Assembly (NCBI GenBank): GCA_030272155.1
Contig: CP126198.1
Coordinates: 2,480,001-2,544,000 of the forward strand
DNA: 64,000 nt
DNA from: Tetradesmus obliquus
Taxonomy: Eukaryota; Chlorophyta; Chlorophyceae; Sphaeropleales; Scenedesmaceae
Reading direction: 5' to 3'
Shown here: piece by piece, positions 9,671 through 21,353 of the stretch
Layout: every line of letters begins with the position of its first letter
Numbering within the stretch: the stretch's first letter is position 1
Translations under genes and position numbers: made by a program
The notes under the pieces: model-generated
The model's database searches: none
What the model was told of the DNA's origin: nothing
The model's input: only the letters and a program-made list of their open reading frames with translations

Positions 9671-12657
9671 ATGCTAAAGTTCAATCACATTGGCTTGATT
9701 CTTCTTTGTAGCTGCCTGTGCGCAGTGTCTGTCGCAGGTGAGACTAGTCGTCTTTTGTTGAACCCACCCGGCATACGGTGCTGGCCTGCGCGTAGCTTGT
9801 TCGCGATCGCTTTGACACCAACCCAATCATCAAACCAGCTTGCAGCACAGCAGCAGCTGAATCCGATCTCTGCTACACAAACGATCCAATGCTGCTGGTG
9901 AACAGCAGCAGTGCAGTGCTGAACTGGTCGTGCATCCTCTGTGCCCATCCACTCAACCTGTTCCCGGCACTGCTGTTTCGCAGGAGATGACCTGCTGTCC
10001 ATGCCCAACCCCTGCAGCCAGTGGGCTGCTGGCTCTGCACACCAAAACGTGGACGGGCTGTACGCAGTGCCCTCCCCAGGCTGCCTGCAGTATGTGTCCT
10101 GCAAGCAGGGCACCCCTGATGGCCCGGTGATGAGCTGCGCACCCGGCCAGATGTTCAGCCTCGCAAAGCAGGCCTGCGTGTCTGAGACTACTGGATACTG
10201 CATGTATGATGCCGTAGCAGCAGCATCTGGCGCGTCCGGCTACATCAACCAGAACAGCAGCACCCCGCAGCTGGGCAACCGCAAACTGATGCAGCCAGCG
10301 CAGAACGCCACGCCTGCTTACCTGGACCCCAGCAACTGGTACATGTGGACAAAGTATGAGCCGTTTGACGTGAACCGCGTGTCCAAGTGGATGAACATCA
10401 CGCCAGAGTTCCCGCTCAGTGCTGTGCAGTACTACAAGGTCTCATCTGCTTGCTACCCTCAAGAGCTGTGTTTGGGCTCCCCCAAATACAAGAGTGGCTA
10501 CTATGGCACACAGCTGGTCTCAGCCACCACAACCTTCTACGAGTGCGAGCAGGGCAAAATCTGGGATGGCAAGAGCAGCTGCGTTCCAGGTGGGTGGATG
10601 ATGGGTGGATGATGAGCACTGCAGTACGTCACCAAACATGACATCACACTAGTGCGCTGTGCTACACTGCATTGGGTGCTTAGCACATGACAATGACGCG
10701 CACTCACCAAAACAACAGGAAGCAAGTGCTTATACATGCATGCAGCTGCTGCATCTCAAATGCGTGGTGCTGCTCTGTTTCACTGCCGCCAACCCCTGCC
10801 TTGCGTTTCGACCCCGCCACACAGGTGCTTCGCCATACACTGGCACCGACACCTCCGCCTATGTCGACGTGCCCGGCCTCGTCAGCAGCGGAGACAAGCA
10901 GAAAGCCCTGCCCTGCAGCAGCATGGACGGCGTGGTGCGCGCCGCCCTGATCGCCAACCCGCAGGCAACATTTGCCCTGAGGGACAGCGGCAACTCTTCT
11001 GTGAAGCCTACCTTTTTCACCGTGAAGAACGCTGATGCAGTGGTGGCATCAGAGGAAGTGCAGGTGGGTGGCTGCTGTGTGTGATACTTGAGCATTGTGT
11101 GCGCTTCACCCATCCTCTGCTTGCACATCCAAAGACGGCGACAGCGTGGTTGGCCATGTTGCACTTGAAGTACACTTGAGCAAATCAGGGCAGTAGTGCT
11201 GATGCTGTGCCTGCCTTGCTGTCCTGCAGGAAATCGTGATGGAGTACTTTGACACCCGGGTGTACGAGCTGTCCAACGCCACTGTGTTCAACTGGACACA
11301 AGACAGAACCCACTCCACCCGCAAGACCATGAGCAAGCAGACTCGGCTCATTCAGCGCCCCAATGGAGTGTCAACGCTGGTGAGGCAGGTCAGCGCTGAC
11401 GGCCTGTGCTGGTTTGGCATCGCCACCAACAGCAGCGATGCCCCCAAGACACCAGATGAGGCGGCAAAGGCAGTAGCGATAGACGCAGCAGCCAATGCGA
11501 CTGCAATGCTGCCGACCGGCTCTGGCACAGCTCTAGCCCTGGCAGATGGTGAAGAGTATGATTACACAACGGTCCTGGAAGTAGGGGCAGCTACTGCTGG
11601 AGGTCTTGCAGCTGTTGGCATCGTTGCACTGTGTGTTGCAGGATCCGCAGCGCCCATTGTTGGAAGCTTGGTGCCGATTGCCATAGGCACAGCCGCTGCG
11701 CTTGTTGGCATGGGCAGCGTGGCAGCCGTAACAGTTGTCGCCTTTGCTATTGCAGCGGGAGCGATCATCCTCGGCGCTGTCTTGGTCATCGGTGTTGCGG
11801 CTGCCATCACTGCATTGATCGATGGTGCCTGCTTCCCAGCTGCTGCGACTGCATACCTTGCACTGTCTGCTGGTGTCACTGGCGGCATTGGCACCAAGCG
11901 CATGGATCAGCTGATGCTTGGCGACAGCCTGATGACCATGCATGCACTGAATGGCTCAGCCACAGCCTCGCCTGTGTACTTATTTGGGCATAAAGATGCA
12001 GCCACATACGGCAGCTTTGTGCAGCTGCAGCTGCAGAGTGGGCAGACTGTGCAGCTGACACGCGCACACTTCTTGCCAACCTTTGCTGGTGCATATGCCA
12101 CTGCATCCTATGAGCTGCCAGCTGCATGCAACACTACAACTAACAGCTGCCCCAGCAGCAGCAATGACAGCTACCGTATGCTGAGCCAGGTTGGTGCTGC
12201 CTATGAGGGCATGCCTTGTGTGCCCTCTGGCTATGTTGCTGCTCCTGCTGCTGCTGCTGATGGTGTTGCTGCATCATCATCTGCACCCCCATCCATGAAA
12301 ATGAAGCGTGCTGGTGATGTGGATGTCGACAGTGACCTGTTGTGTGCATTTGACAACTCCACAGGCACCTTTGCACTGTCCCGTGTGCTGTCAAAGGAGA
12401 CTGTGCTGCTGCAGGGCCTGTATGCGCCTTTCACGATGACAGGTGACCTGGTTGTGAATGGTGTGCTTGTGTCTGCGCACAGCGACTGGTACCTTGACCG
12501 CGTGATGCCTCAGTCCCATGTGCACCGCCTGCCAGCCATCTATCAGGCCACCATGGCTCCAGCCAGGCTGGCGTACCGCCTGGGGGGTGCACCGCTCATG
12601 GAGTTCCTTGACAGCAAGCTGCACCTCGTGGAGCTGGCCTCAGCAGTCAGCCTGTAG
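9671..12657 (+). CDS. secreted protein with C-terminal hedgehog-type Hint (Hog) domain (4 exons)
   Basis: Exons 9671-9737, 9984-10589, 10825-11063 and 11230-12657 join with matching phases (1, 1, 0) to give 779 residues. Residues 1-22 form a signal peptide (MLKFNHIGLILLCSC...). Next comes a Cys-rich part resembling a peritrophin-A chitin-binding module (GLYAVPSPGCLQYVSC, CAPGQMFSLAKQAC). A long Ala/Gly/Val hydrophobic stretch at about residues 420-500 may be membrane-embedded. The Hint domain opens at Cys505 in DGACFPA, the position of the self-splicing Cys in Hedgehog (GGCFPG). It continues with KRMDQLMLGDSL, the T-x-x-H motif LTRAHFL (His about 584), and the Hog signature GLYAPFTMTGDLVVNGVLVSAHS. 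In Hedgehog this domain cleaves itself by a thioester route; both key residues are present, so autoprocessing is plausible. The N-terminal partner is unrelated to the Hedgehog signal. Confidence 0.85.
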
Positions 12658-14075
12658 GCGGGCTGCTGCGATGAATGCTGTGCTTGTTATGTGATTATAA
12701 ACGCACTGGATGGTTTTCGCATCATGTGTATATAATGTACATGTATATGCGGTGTAGCCAACCAGAATGATCTTACCCCTCTGGCGACAGAAATAAATGC
12801 GCTGATTGGCGTATATCACGTATGTTGTCTTGTGCGCACGTGGCCAGCTGCAGCAGTGTAGCCAGCACAGCAATTGTGCGCTGCCATGATGCAGTGTTTG
12901 TGGGGCATGACTTGTGACTAGTTGGTGCGCTAGCCTGACTGCTGCGCTGTGCCATTGCTGTTTGGGAATTGTGAAATTAAACGACCGTGCTGCCGTGATG
13001 CAGTGTTTGTGGGGCATGGCTTGTGACTAGTTGACGCGCTTGCCTGACTGCTGTGCTGTGCAAATTGTCAGACATGAATATAGTTCTTGAAATTATCGAA
13101 AGACCAGTGCTGCTGCAACATAGCAGCTGGATCTATCTGCATCATAATGCTGCAAGTTGTCATGGTGGCTGCATTCTCATGGTGGCTGTGATTTTGAAAC
13201 TGCAGCAGCAGTCGCTGCTTGAATTGGTGACATGATCATAAACAATGATACAAGGCAGTGTGAACAGGCTGGTGTTGGCATATCACATGCAAGTTGCACA
13301 ATGCTGCAGAAGCACTGTGTTACAATTGTGCCCTGCAGTGCAGTACGTGTATGCTGCTGTGCAGTACGTGCGCCCTGCTGTGCAGTACGTGTGCTGCTGT
13401 GAGAGGCATTCAAATTTATAGTGCTATGTTTGGTTGGCGATGGTGGGCTGTTGCATCTCACTGCCTTGATAACATATCTGGGTATTCTGCACACAGCAAT
13501 GCTGCTGGTATCTAGAATGATTGGGGGTGATGAACGTGGTATGCAAACCTAGTGATGGTGCCCTGTTTGGCAGAACTGCGCTGTTGTTGTGCTGTCATGC
13601 TGTGCATCTGCTGTGCTGTTGCGTGCGAGGTGCATTGAATTTCAGTGCATGGCACAGTCAGTTATCTTGACCTGTTGCTCAGCAACAGCTAAAGCCAAAG
13701 GTCGATGATTTGCTCAAGACAGTGTGTACAGAGTTGATGGTAACACACTTGATTTTACAGCACACCGACACATCATGCTCACTCACATGTCTACAAGGGT
13801 ACAATCACTGAACACACTGCGCAATTGCATTTGCTGTCAGGCTGGACATTTCAACCATGGACAGAACCGCTATGTGACAGTCAGCCACACAGTGCACGGT
13901 GCTGCGCGTCACCCCAGTGCAACGTGTGCAGAGTCACACAGTGCAAGCACGTGCTACAGCATTACATTCACAGCTAACTAGTACAGCTTATCCAGCCTGT
14001 GCATGAACAACCATACGGCAGCAAGAACGGCCGCTCATCAAGCAAGGCTGAACATGCCGTAGGTATTAGCTATGG
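12658..14075. other. intergenic region with short tandem repeats
   Basis: No gene recognised. Contains a degenerate direct duplication of about 75 bp (about 12877-12952 and 12986-13062, about 109 bp apart) and a triplicated GTGCAGTACGTG motif (about 13331-13400). The ORFs here are short and lack motifs. Confidence 0.4.
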
Positions 14076-17000
14076 CTAGTACAGCTTATCCAGCAAGCCG
14101 CCAGGCCCTCTCTGCCTGCCAGCAGCAGCGGCCTGCTGCTGCTGCCGCCGCAGCTTGCGCGCCTGCTCAACTGTCAGCGGCTTCTTCACTGCAGCAATCG
14201 TGGCATCCAGCAGTGGACCGCGCCGCATCAAATGCCCAGCTGGCACTGCTGCTGCTGCTGCTGCTGCCTCAGCTGATCCTGCAGATGACACCTGCTGCTG
14301 TTGCTGCTGCTGCTGCTGGATGCTCATAGGTGTGGGTGATGCAGTGGCAGATCTAGCTGGCATAACAGGTGGCAGCAGCACCTGCATCTCTACCACCCCA
14401 CTGCCAGCAGCACCGCCACCACTGCTGCTGCTGCTGCTGCCACCGCCTTGTCTGACACCAACACCAACACTGCTGCCAGCTGCAGTGCTGCTGCCGGCCC
14501 TGGCATGTGCCTCAATGTCAGGCTTTAGCGATTCATACAGCGCCCGCTGCTGCTGACTCGCCCTGATCACCCCAGCACCCAAGTGGTCCAGATGCGTGTA
14601 ATCATGCCCGTCTTGCTGCTGCCGCTGCTGCTGCTGCCGCTTTGAGCGCTGCCCGTCATTCTCGCGTCCCTCGGCTACAGGACTCAGCACACCAGCTGCC
14701 GATCCATTGCTGCTGCCCGGCTGCTGTTTGCGGCTCCGCATGACTGCCTGCAGGCGCTCCTGCATGCTGCCACTGCGCTGCACACTGCGCCCGCCGCTGC
14801 TGCTGCCGTGGACTTCAGCTGCACCTGTGCCTCCCCTCTGCCCTGCTTGGCCTGCAGAGCTAGCGCCGATCTTCCGCTTGGTTCTGGGCTTTCCACGGCC
14901 GCTGTCATCGCCGCTGCTGTCGTCACTGCTCGTGCCAGCTGCCAAGCCGCTGCTGCTGCTAGCTGTGCCATCATCATCATCACTACCAGCAGCAGCTGCC
15001 CCGTGCTTCTTTCTGCTGCTGCTCCCCTTGCTGCTTGCCACACCTCTGTATGCCCTGCTGGCTGTTGGCTTGCCTGTCCTGCGCGCTGCTGCTGCCTGCT
15101 TGCTGCTGGTGGCCGCTGCATCTGCCTCTGCATTTGCTGCATTACAATGCTGCAGCAGCTCCTGAGGCTCAGCAGGCAGCTTGATGAGCTTGTGCTTGAT
15201 GTGCTGCGCATTGCGCGCGGCTACCAGCGTGCGGGGGTGGCTGGGGCCGAGCGCGCCAGAGAACACCTGCAGCAACAGCAGCAGCAGCAGCAGCAGCAGC
15301 AACGGCAGCAGCAGCACCAGCAATGCTGAGGCCATGAGAACAAACCCAAACACACAGCGCAACGCACATGCTTGCAGCAGCAGTGTGAAGCCTACTCCTC
15401 AAGCCTACTTCTCACAACATCCCGGCTGCAGCTGTACACAGCTTGCTGCACTCAGCATCTGCTGCACACCCTTCTTCCTACCAACCATGCCCCGCAAACA
15501 TTTTGCCCCACAAACTTTTTGTTTGCGGGTGCGCGGCCTCCGCCCGTTGCAGCAAGGCAGTGTGGCGAGCATACACGGGTGGGGTGGAGTGAAGCCCAGC
15601 TGCCTGCACTGCAACAGCGGCAGGTGGCACATGCCACACCTACACACACGCACCTGCTGTGCCGCCTCCACCAGCTGCAGCCCCCTGCTGCTCTTGCCCA
15701 GGCAGTCCAGCACCACGCCCAGGTTGTGGCCCGCTGCTGCCGTGTCGGGGTGGCCGGGGCCCAGGGGGGCGCACTCGCAGCGGATGACGTACGAGCGCAC
15801 ACAGTGCTCGAATGTGGCCTGCGGTGGAAGGGGTGGGTGACAATGGGGTGGGATCCATATGATATTGTTGGTGCAACTAGGCGGCTCGAGGCGTGCAGAT
15901 GCAGCATAGGGCTGTGAGTGGTAGCTTGGTGGTGGGTACCGACCTGCTGAAAAGTTTGGTGTGGGTTTGATGCAGGGCGTGCAGCACACCTGCAGCTGCA
16001 TTGCTGCAGGCATTACCATTGCACATCGTACAGCCCAACTGCAATTTCCCCACAAACACAGCACCGCAAAAATAACAGCTCATAACAGGCACACAGCACA
16101 TCTACTCACCTGCAGGTCGTCGCAGTGGTACAGCGCCACGCCAGCAGCAGCGTGCCACAGCGCCACGTCAGCGCCACATACAACTCAAACAAACTATATA
16201 TATGTGACCAGTCTTTGTCATTGAACGACATACCCTCTGCAGCCAAATAAATCACCTGCAGGTCGTCGCAGTGGTATAGTGCCACGCCAGCAGCAGCGTG
16301 CCACAGCGCCACGTCAGCGCCACACGTTTCAAAAAAATAACGCTCAACGACACTCCCGCCACAGCATCGATCACCTGCAGGTCTTGGACAGTGGTACAAC
16401 GCCATGTCAGCACCACACACATCAGAAACAACACAGCAAAGACACACCTGCCACAGCACATCTAGTCACCTGCAGGTCGTTGCAGTGGTACAGCGCCAAG
16501 CCGGCAGCAGCATGCCACAGCGCCACGTCAGCGCCACATAAAACTTCAACAACATTAGAGGGGCACAATCCTCTTTTTCAGCGACACACCCGCCGCAGAA
16601 CAACTAATCACCTGCAGGTCATCACAGTGGTACAGTGCCACGCCAGCAGCAGCGTGCCACAGCGCCACATCAGCACCAGCCTCATGCAGCTCCCCCAGCA
16701 CGCCCCGGCAGCTGTCCAGCACTGCCCAGGCTGCCTCATCCCGGCCGCCAGTCAGCAGGCAGCTGGCGACAGCAGCGGAGAGGTACAGCACCGCCGCAGG
16801 CGGCAGCAGGCCTGCACAGGAGGGCCGGGCAGGTGGCAAAAGGGATGGGATGAGCAGTGCAGCAACAGAGCAATGAAGTGGCGAGAGGCACTCGCTGCAT
16901 AGCACTGGCGGCAGCGGAGAGGTAAAGCACCGCTGCAGGTGGCAGCAGGCATGCACAGGAGGAAGGTGCGGGCAGTGTGCGGCAGCATAGGGGATGATCA

Positions 17001-20000
17001 AGAGCTACACCATAGGATGAGCATTGCGGGAATCATCTGCACTTTTCCTAAGAGTCCAAGGTTTCTGGACACCCAGCACCACTGCTTGCAACAGCTAACC
17101 ACCATGCTGCAAGGTACAAGCTCACAAGCGTGCCTCTGCACTTCCACGTCTTTCTGCTGCTGCTGCTGCTGCTCTGCCAGGGCCTCCCTCAACGCTTCCT
17201 CAGGCAGACCATACAGTGCCGCCGCATTGTCACCTGGCGCGCCCAGCACACCCTCCAACAACCCAGCCTTATGCGCAAACGCGATGCAGATGATACTACC
17301 ATCGCAACTCACCAGTGTCCTCGGCATCCTCCAAGCTCTCCTGCTGCTGTGCAGCCAAATGGTCTCGCCAGGCCTCCTCAGCCAGGCCGTACAGTGCCAC
17401 TGCATCATCCACCTGGCGCGCCCAGCGCCACCACAACAACCCAAATCCTCTGCTCACAAAAGACATGGATTCCATATTCATTGCAACTCACCAGTGTCAT
17501 CCGCATCCCCAAGCTCTTCTGCTGCTGCTGCCACTGCTGCTGATGCTGCTGTGCAACTAATTGGTCTGGCCCTCCTCAGCCAGGCCGTACAGCGCCACTG
17601 CATCGTCCACCTGGCGCGCCCAGCGCCACTCCTAAACCCAATCCCCTGGTCACAAGAGGCACATATCCCATCACTGTAACAACTCACCAGCGTCCTCGGC
17701 ATCCTCCAAGCTCTCCTGCTGCTGCTGTGCGGCCAGATGGTCTCGCCACGCTTCCTCAGCCAGGCCGAACAGTGCCACTGCATCGTCCACCTTGCATGCC
17801 CAGCGGCACACCTCAACCCAGTCCTTCTCTTACAAAAGGGCACAGATCCATAGATGTGACAACTCACCAGTGTCCTCGGCATCCTCCAAGCTCTCCTGCT
17901 GCTGCTGTGCGGCCAGATGGTCTCGCCAGGCTTCCTCAGCCAGGCCGAACAGTGCCACTGCATCGTCCACCTTGCATACCCAGCGGCAAACCTCAACCCA
18001 GTCCTTCTCTTACAAAAGGGCACAGATCCATAGATGTTACAACTCACCAGCGTCCTCGGTGTCCGCCCAGCTCTCCTGCTGCTGCTGCTGCTGTGCAGCC
18101 AAGTGGTCGCGCCAGGCCTCCTCAGCCAGGCCGTACAGTGCCACTGCATCGTCCTCCTGGCGCGCCCAGCGCAATCATACAACCCAATCCCCTGGTCACA
18201 AGAGGCACGGATCCCACAACTGTAACAACTCACCAACGTCCTCCGCATCCTCCCAGCTCTCCTGCTGCTGCTGTGCGGCCAGATGGTTCCGCCAGGCTGC
18301 CTCGGCCAGGCCGAACAGCGCCACCGCATTGTCCACCTGGCGCCCACAGCACATCCTCCGAAAAGCCAAGCCCCTGCGCAAACGTAATGCAGATGATACT
18401 ACTATCGCAACTCACCAGTGTCCTCAGTGTCCTCCAAGCTGTCCTGCTGCTGATGATGATGCTGTGCAGCCAAGTGGTTTCGCCATGCCTCCTCAGCCAG
18501 GCTATACAGCGCCACTGCATCGTCCACCTGGCGCGCCCAGTGGCACCCCCAACCTTGATCCTCTGCGTACAAACAGATCCCATAGCTACAACAACTCACC
18601 AGCGTTCTCCGCATCCTCCAAGCTCTCCTGCTGCTGTTGTGCGGCCAGATGGTCTCGCCAAGCCTCCTCAGCCAGGCCGTACAGTGCCACTGCATCGTCC
18701 ACCTGACGAGCCTGCTGCGCCGCCTGGGCAGCAGCCAGCAGCGGGCGCACCTCGGCAGGGCAGCAGCCAGGCGGCAGCACAGCCTCCTGCAGCAGCAGCG
18801 ACAGCAGCAGCAGCGGCAGATGGGGAGATGGTGGTTTGCAGCCAAGTTCAAAGTGGCGCAGTCGCTGCACTGCATGCAGCTGAAGCAACTGCCACCACGG
18901 GTGCTTTACACCGTCAAGCGTGCGCTGACCAGAGGCCGGGATGTGCAGCTGCTGCACAATACCAACCAAGTGCGGCTGTGGCTGTTCTGCTGCTTCAAGG
19001 CACTGGCAGCCTGCTGCTGGCGGCTTGCATGCAGCGCAAAGTGCAGTAACGCCGTCAAGCAACCTACCTGCAGCATAACTGGCATGTAGGTAAGGGACGA
19101 CAGGTGGTCGTGCGCCCTGCTCTCAGCAGCTGGGTCAAACTGCAGCGACCACCACTCCTTGTAGGGGTCAGCAGACAGCTGCTGCAGCATGCGCCCTGCA
19201 GGTACAGATTCACAGCAACAACGTGCAGCCACGCTCACACACATATAATGTTGCAGCGATAGGCAAGGAGATGCACGTCAGAATGATGGCATCACTGTTG
19301 GCTGTGTGTTGCAGGGTACCTGCTGGTTGGCGTACACAGCTGTGTTGCACTATCACCGACGAGACAGACATCACAACTTAAACAGCGCAGCCATCACCAT
19401 CAACCACAACTGTATCCTCTGTATACATCTAGCACCAATCATGATCAGTCAACTGCACACTGTCTTTCTCTGCACTCACGCTTGAAACTGCCGGCCTTCT
19501 GGCTTGCCTCACTTCCTCCTCCCCCTGCCGCTGCCCCAGCCGCGGCACCGCCCCCTCCCGCCAGCAGCTGCTGCTGCCCAGGCAGTGGCGGCAGCCCCAA
19601 GTGACTCAGAAATGCCACCACCTGCTGCTCAGGCTGCTTCAGCGGGCTCGCCTGCAGCCGCCGCGCCGCAAAGACGGCCAGGCCGCACATGGCCAGCGCT
19701 TGGGTGAAGCCAGGGCTGTCCAGGCCAGAGAACACACACGCCTGCATGATGCAGATGTGAAGAATGCAACAATGGTTTGATACAGCAGCATTGAAAAGGC
19801 GAGGCCGCACATGGCCAGCGCTTGGGTAAAGTTTTGGCTGTCGAGGCCAGAAAATACGCGCGCCTGCAGCGAAATGCAGCAGCACAAATGTCCACAGGGA
19901 ATCAACATGGCAGCCTGAAGAACATCCACAAAGCCTGCCGCTCCTACACACAAAACCAAACCATCACAGCGCACCTGGTCTTGCTACTGCTGTATGAGCC

Positions 20001-20206
20001 GCCGCAGCACCTCTTGCACGTCAGCAGGCTCCAGCAGCAACCAGCATGCAGCCACACATGCAAATCCACAAAGGCAGAGTCACAGCGCACCTGGTCCTGC
20101 TGCTGCGCTATCAGCCGCCGCAGCACCTCCTGCACGTCAGCAGGCTCCAGCAGCTGCGGGATGGCACCACGCCCCTGCAGGAACTCCAGGAAACCCGACA
20201 GACACA

Positions 20207-20262
<56 letters not shown>

Positions 20263-21319
20263 GTCTGGCTCTGCTGTCGCGCCGATGTGCTGCGGGCCAA
20301 GACTGCGCTGTTGAAGAGCTGCTGCAGCTGCGGCTGCCAGGCCGTGAGCAGCGCCACGACGCCAGGTGTGGCCAGGCTGCCTTGGTAAGCATCATACCTG
20401 CAGTGTGCAAGGCATTGCACATTGTCAGGATTGCATGCAATACTTGGACCTTAGTCAAGAGTCTTGTGACTGCAAACAGTGCAATGTGTGCCTGCTGCAC
20501 TCTGTACAGCACCTGCATGTACACACCATAGTGCAGGGAATGCATAGACACCCCAGCCCCGCTGCTTACAAGCGCCATGCGTGCAGTAACTATCGCCCAG
20601 CTACGCACCTGCTGCGTTTGCGGTCCGCCAGGGGCTGGATGTGCCGCTCAATCAGCAGCTTCCATGCCCGCGCAGCATTTGCAATGCGGGGGAAGCACTG
20701 CCGGCTCAGCAGCACCAGCGCAGCCTGGAACTGCGCCAGCGCCAACACATCGGCGCCGCACACTGCTGCTGCTGCTGCTGCTGCTGCTGGTGGTGGTGGT
20801 GGTGCGTCGCCTGAGGCTGCTGCTGACGTGTCGCTGCTAGATGACGTGGCAGTTGTGCTGCGGCTTTCAGGATAGCTGCTGCTGCTGCTGCTGCTGCTGG
20901 CACAGGTGTCAGCTTGACCCGAAGCACTGCTGTTTTGGCTAGCACAGCTGTCCGGGTGACTGCACGCATCTGAACTGCTGGAGGGTGTGGCAGCTGCGGA
21001 GGCATTAGCAGCAGCCGCTGCAGCTGCCAGGTGCGCTCCCTGCTTCCACTGCTGCTGCTGCTGCTGCCAGCGCTGCAACGCCGCAGCCTCTGCATCACAT
21101 GCATTGCTGCGCGCTGTCAGCTGCTGGTCCGTATATATTGACAAGGCACTGTATGAAGTGCCACTGGTGCCAGGCCTGCTGCCGTCTGCATATTCAACAG
21201 CAACAGCAGCAGCAGGGCTCCCTTCTGCAGTTGCCACCTGCCCATCCTGCTGCAACTCCTGCAACTCCTCAGTGACGAGGCCTTGTAGCTGCTGCGGATG
21301 CGCCGGCAGCAGCAAGCTT

Positions 21320-21353
<34 letters not shown>

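Noticed and set aside
17478-18347. 289-codon ORF through the 180-bp array (frame reading ARWTMQWHC)
   Set aside because: Open because most units are a multiple of three. It reads through conserved donors, and the TPR-like frame is better supported by the flanking exons.
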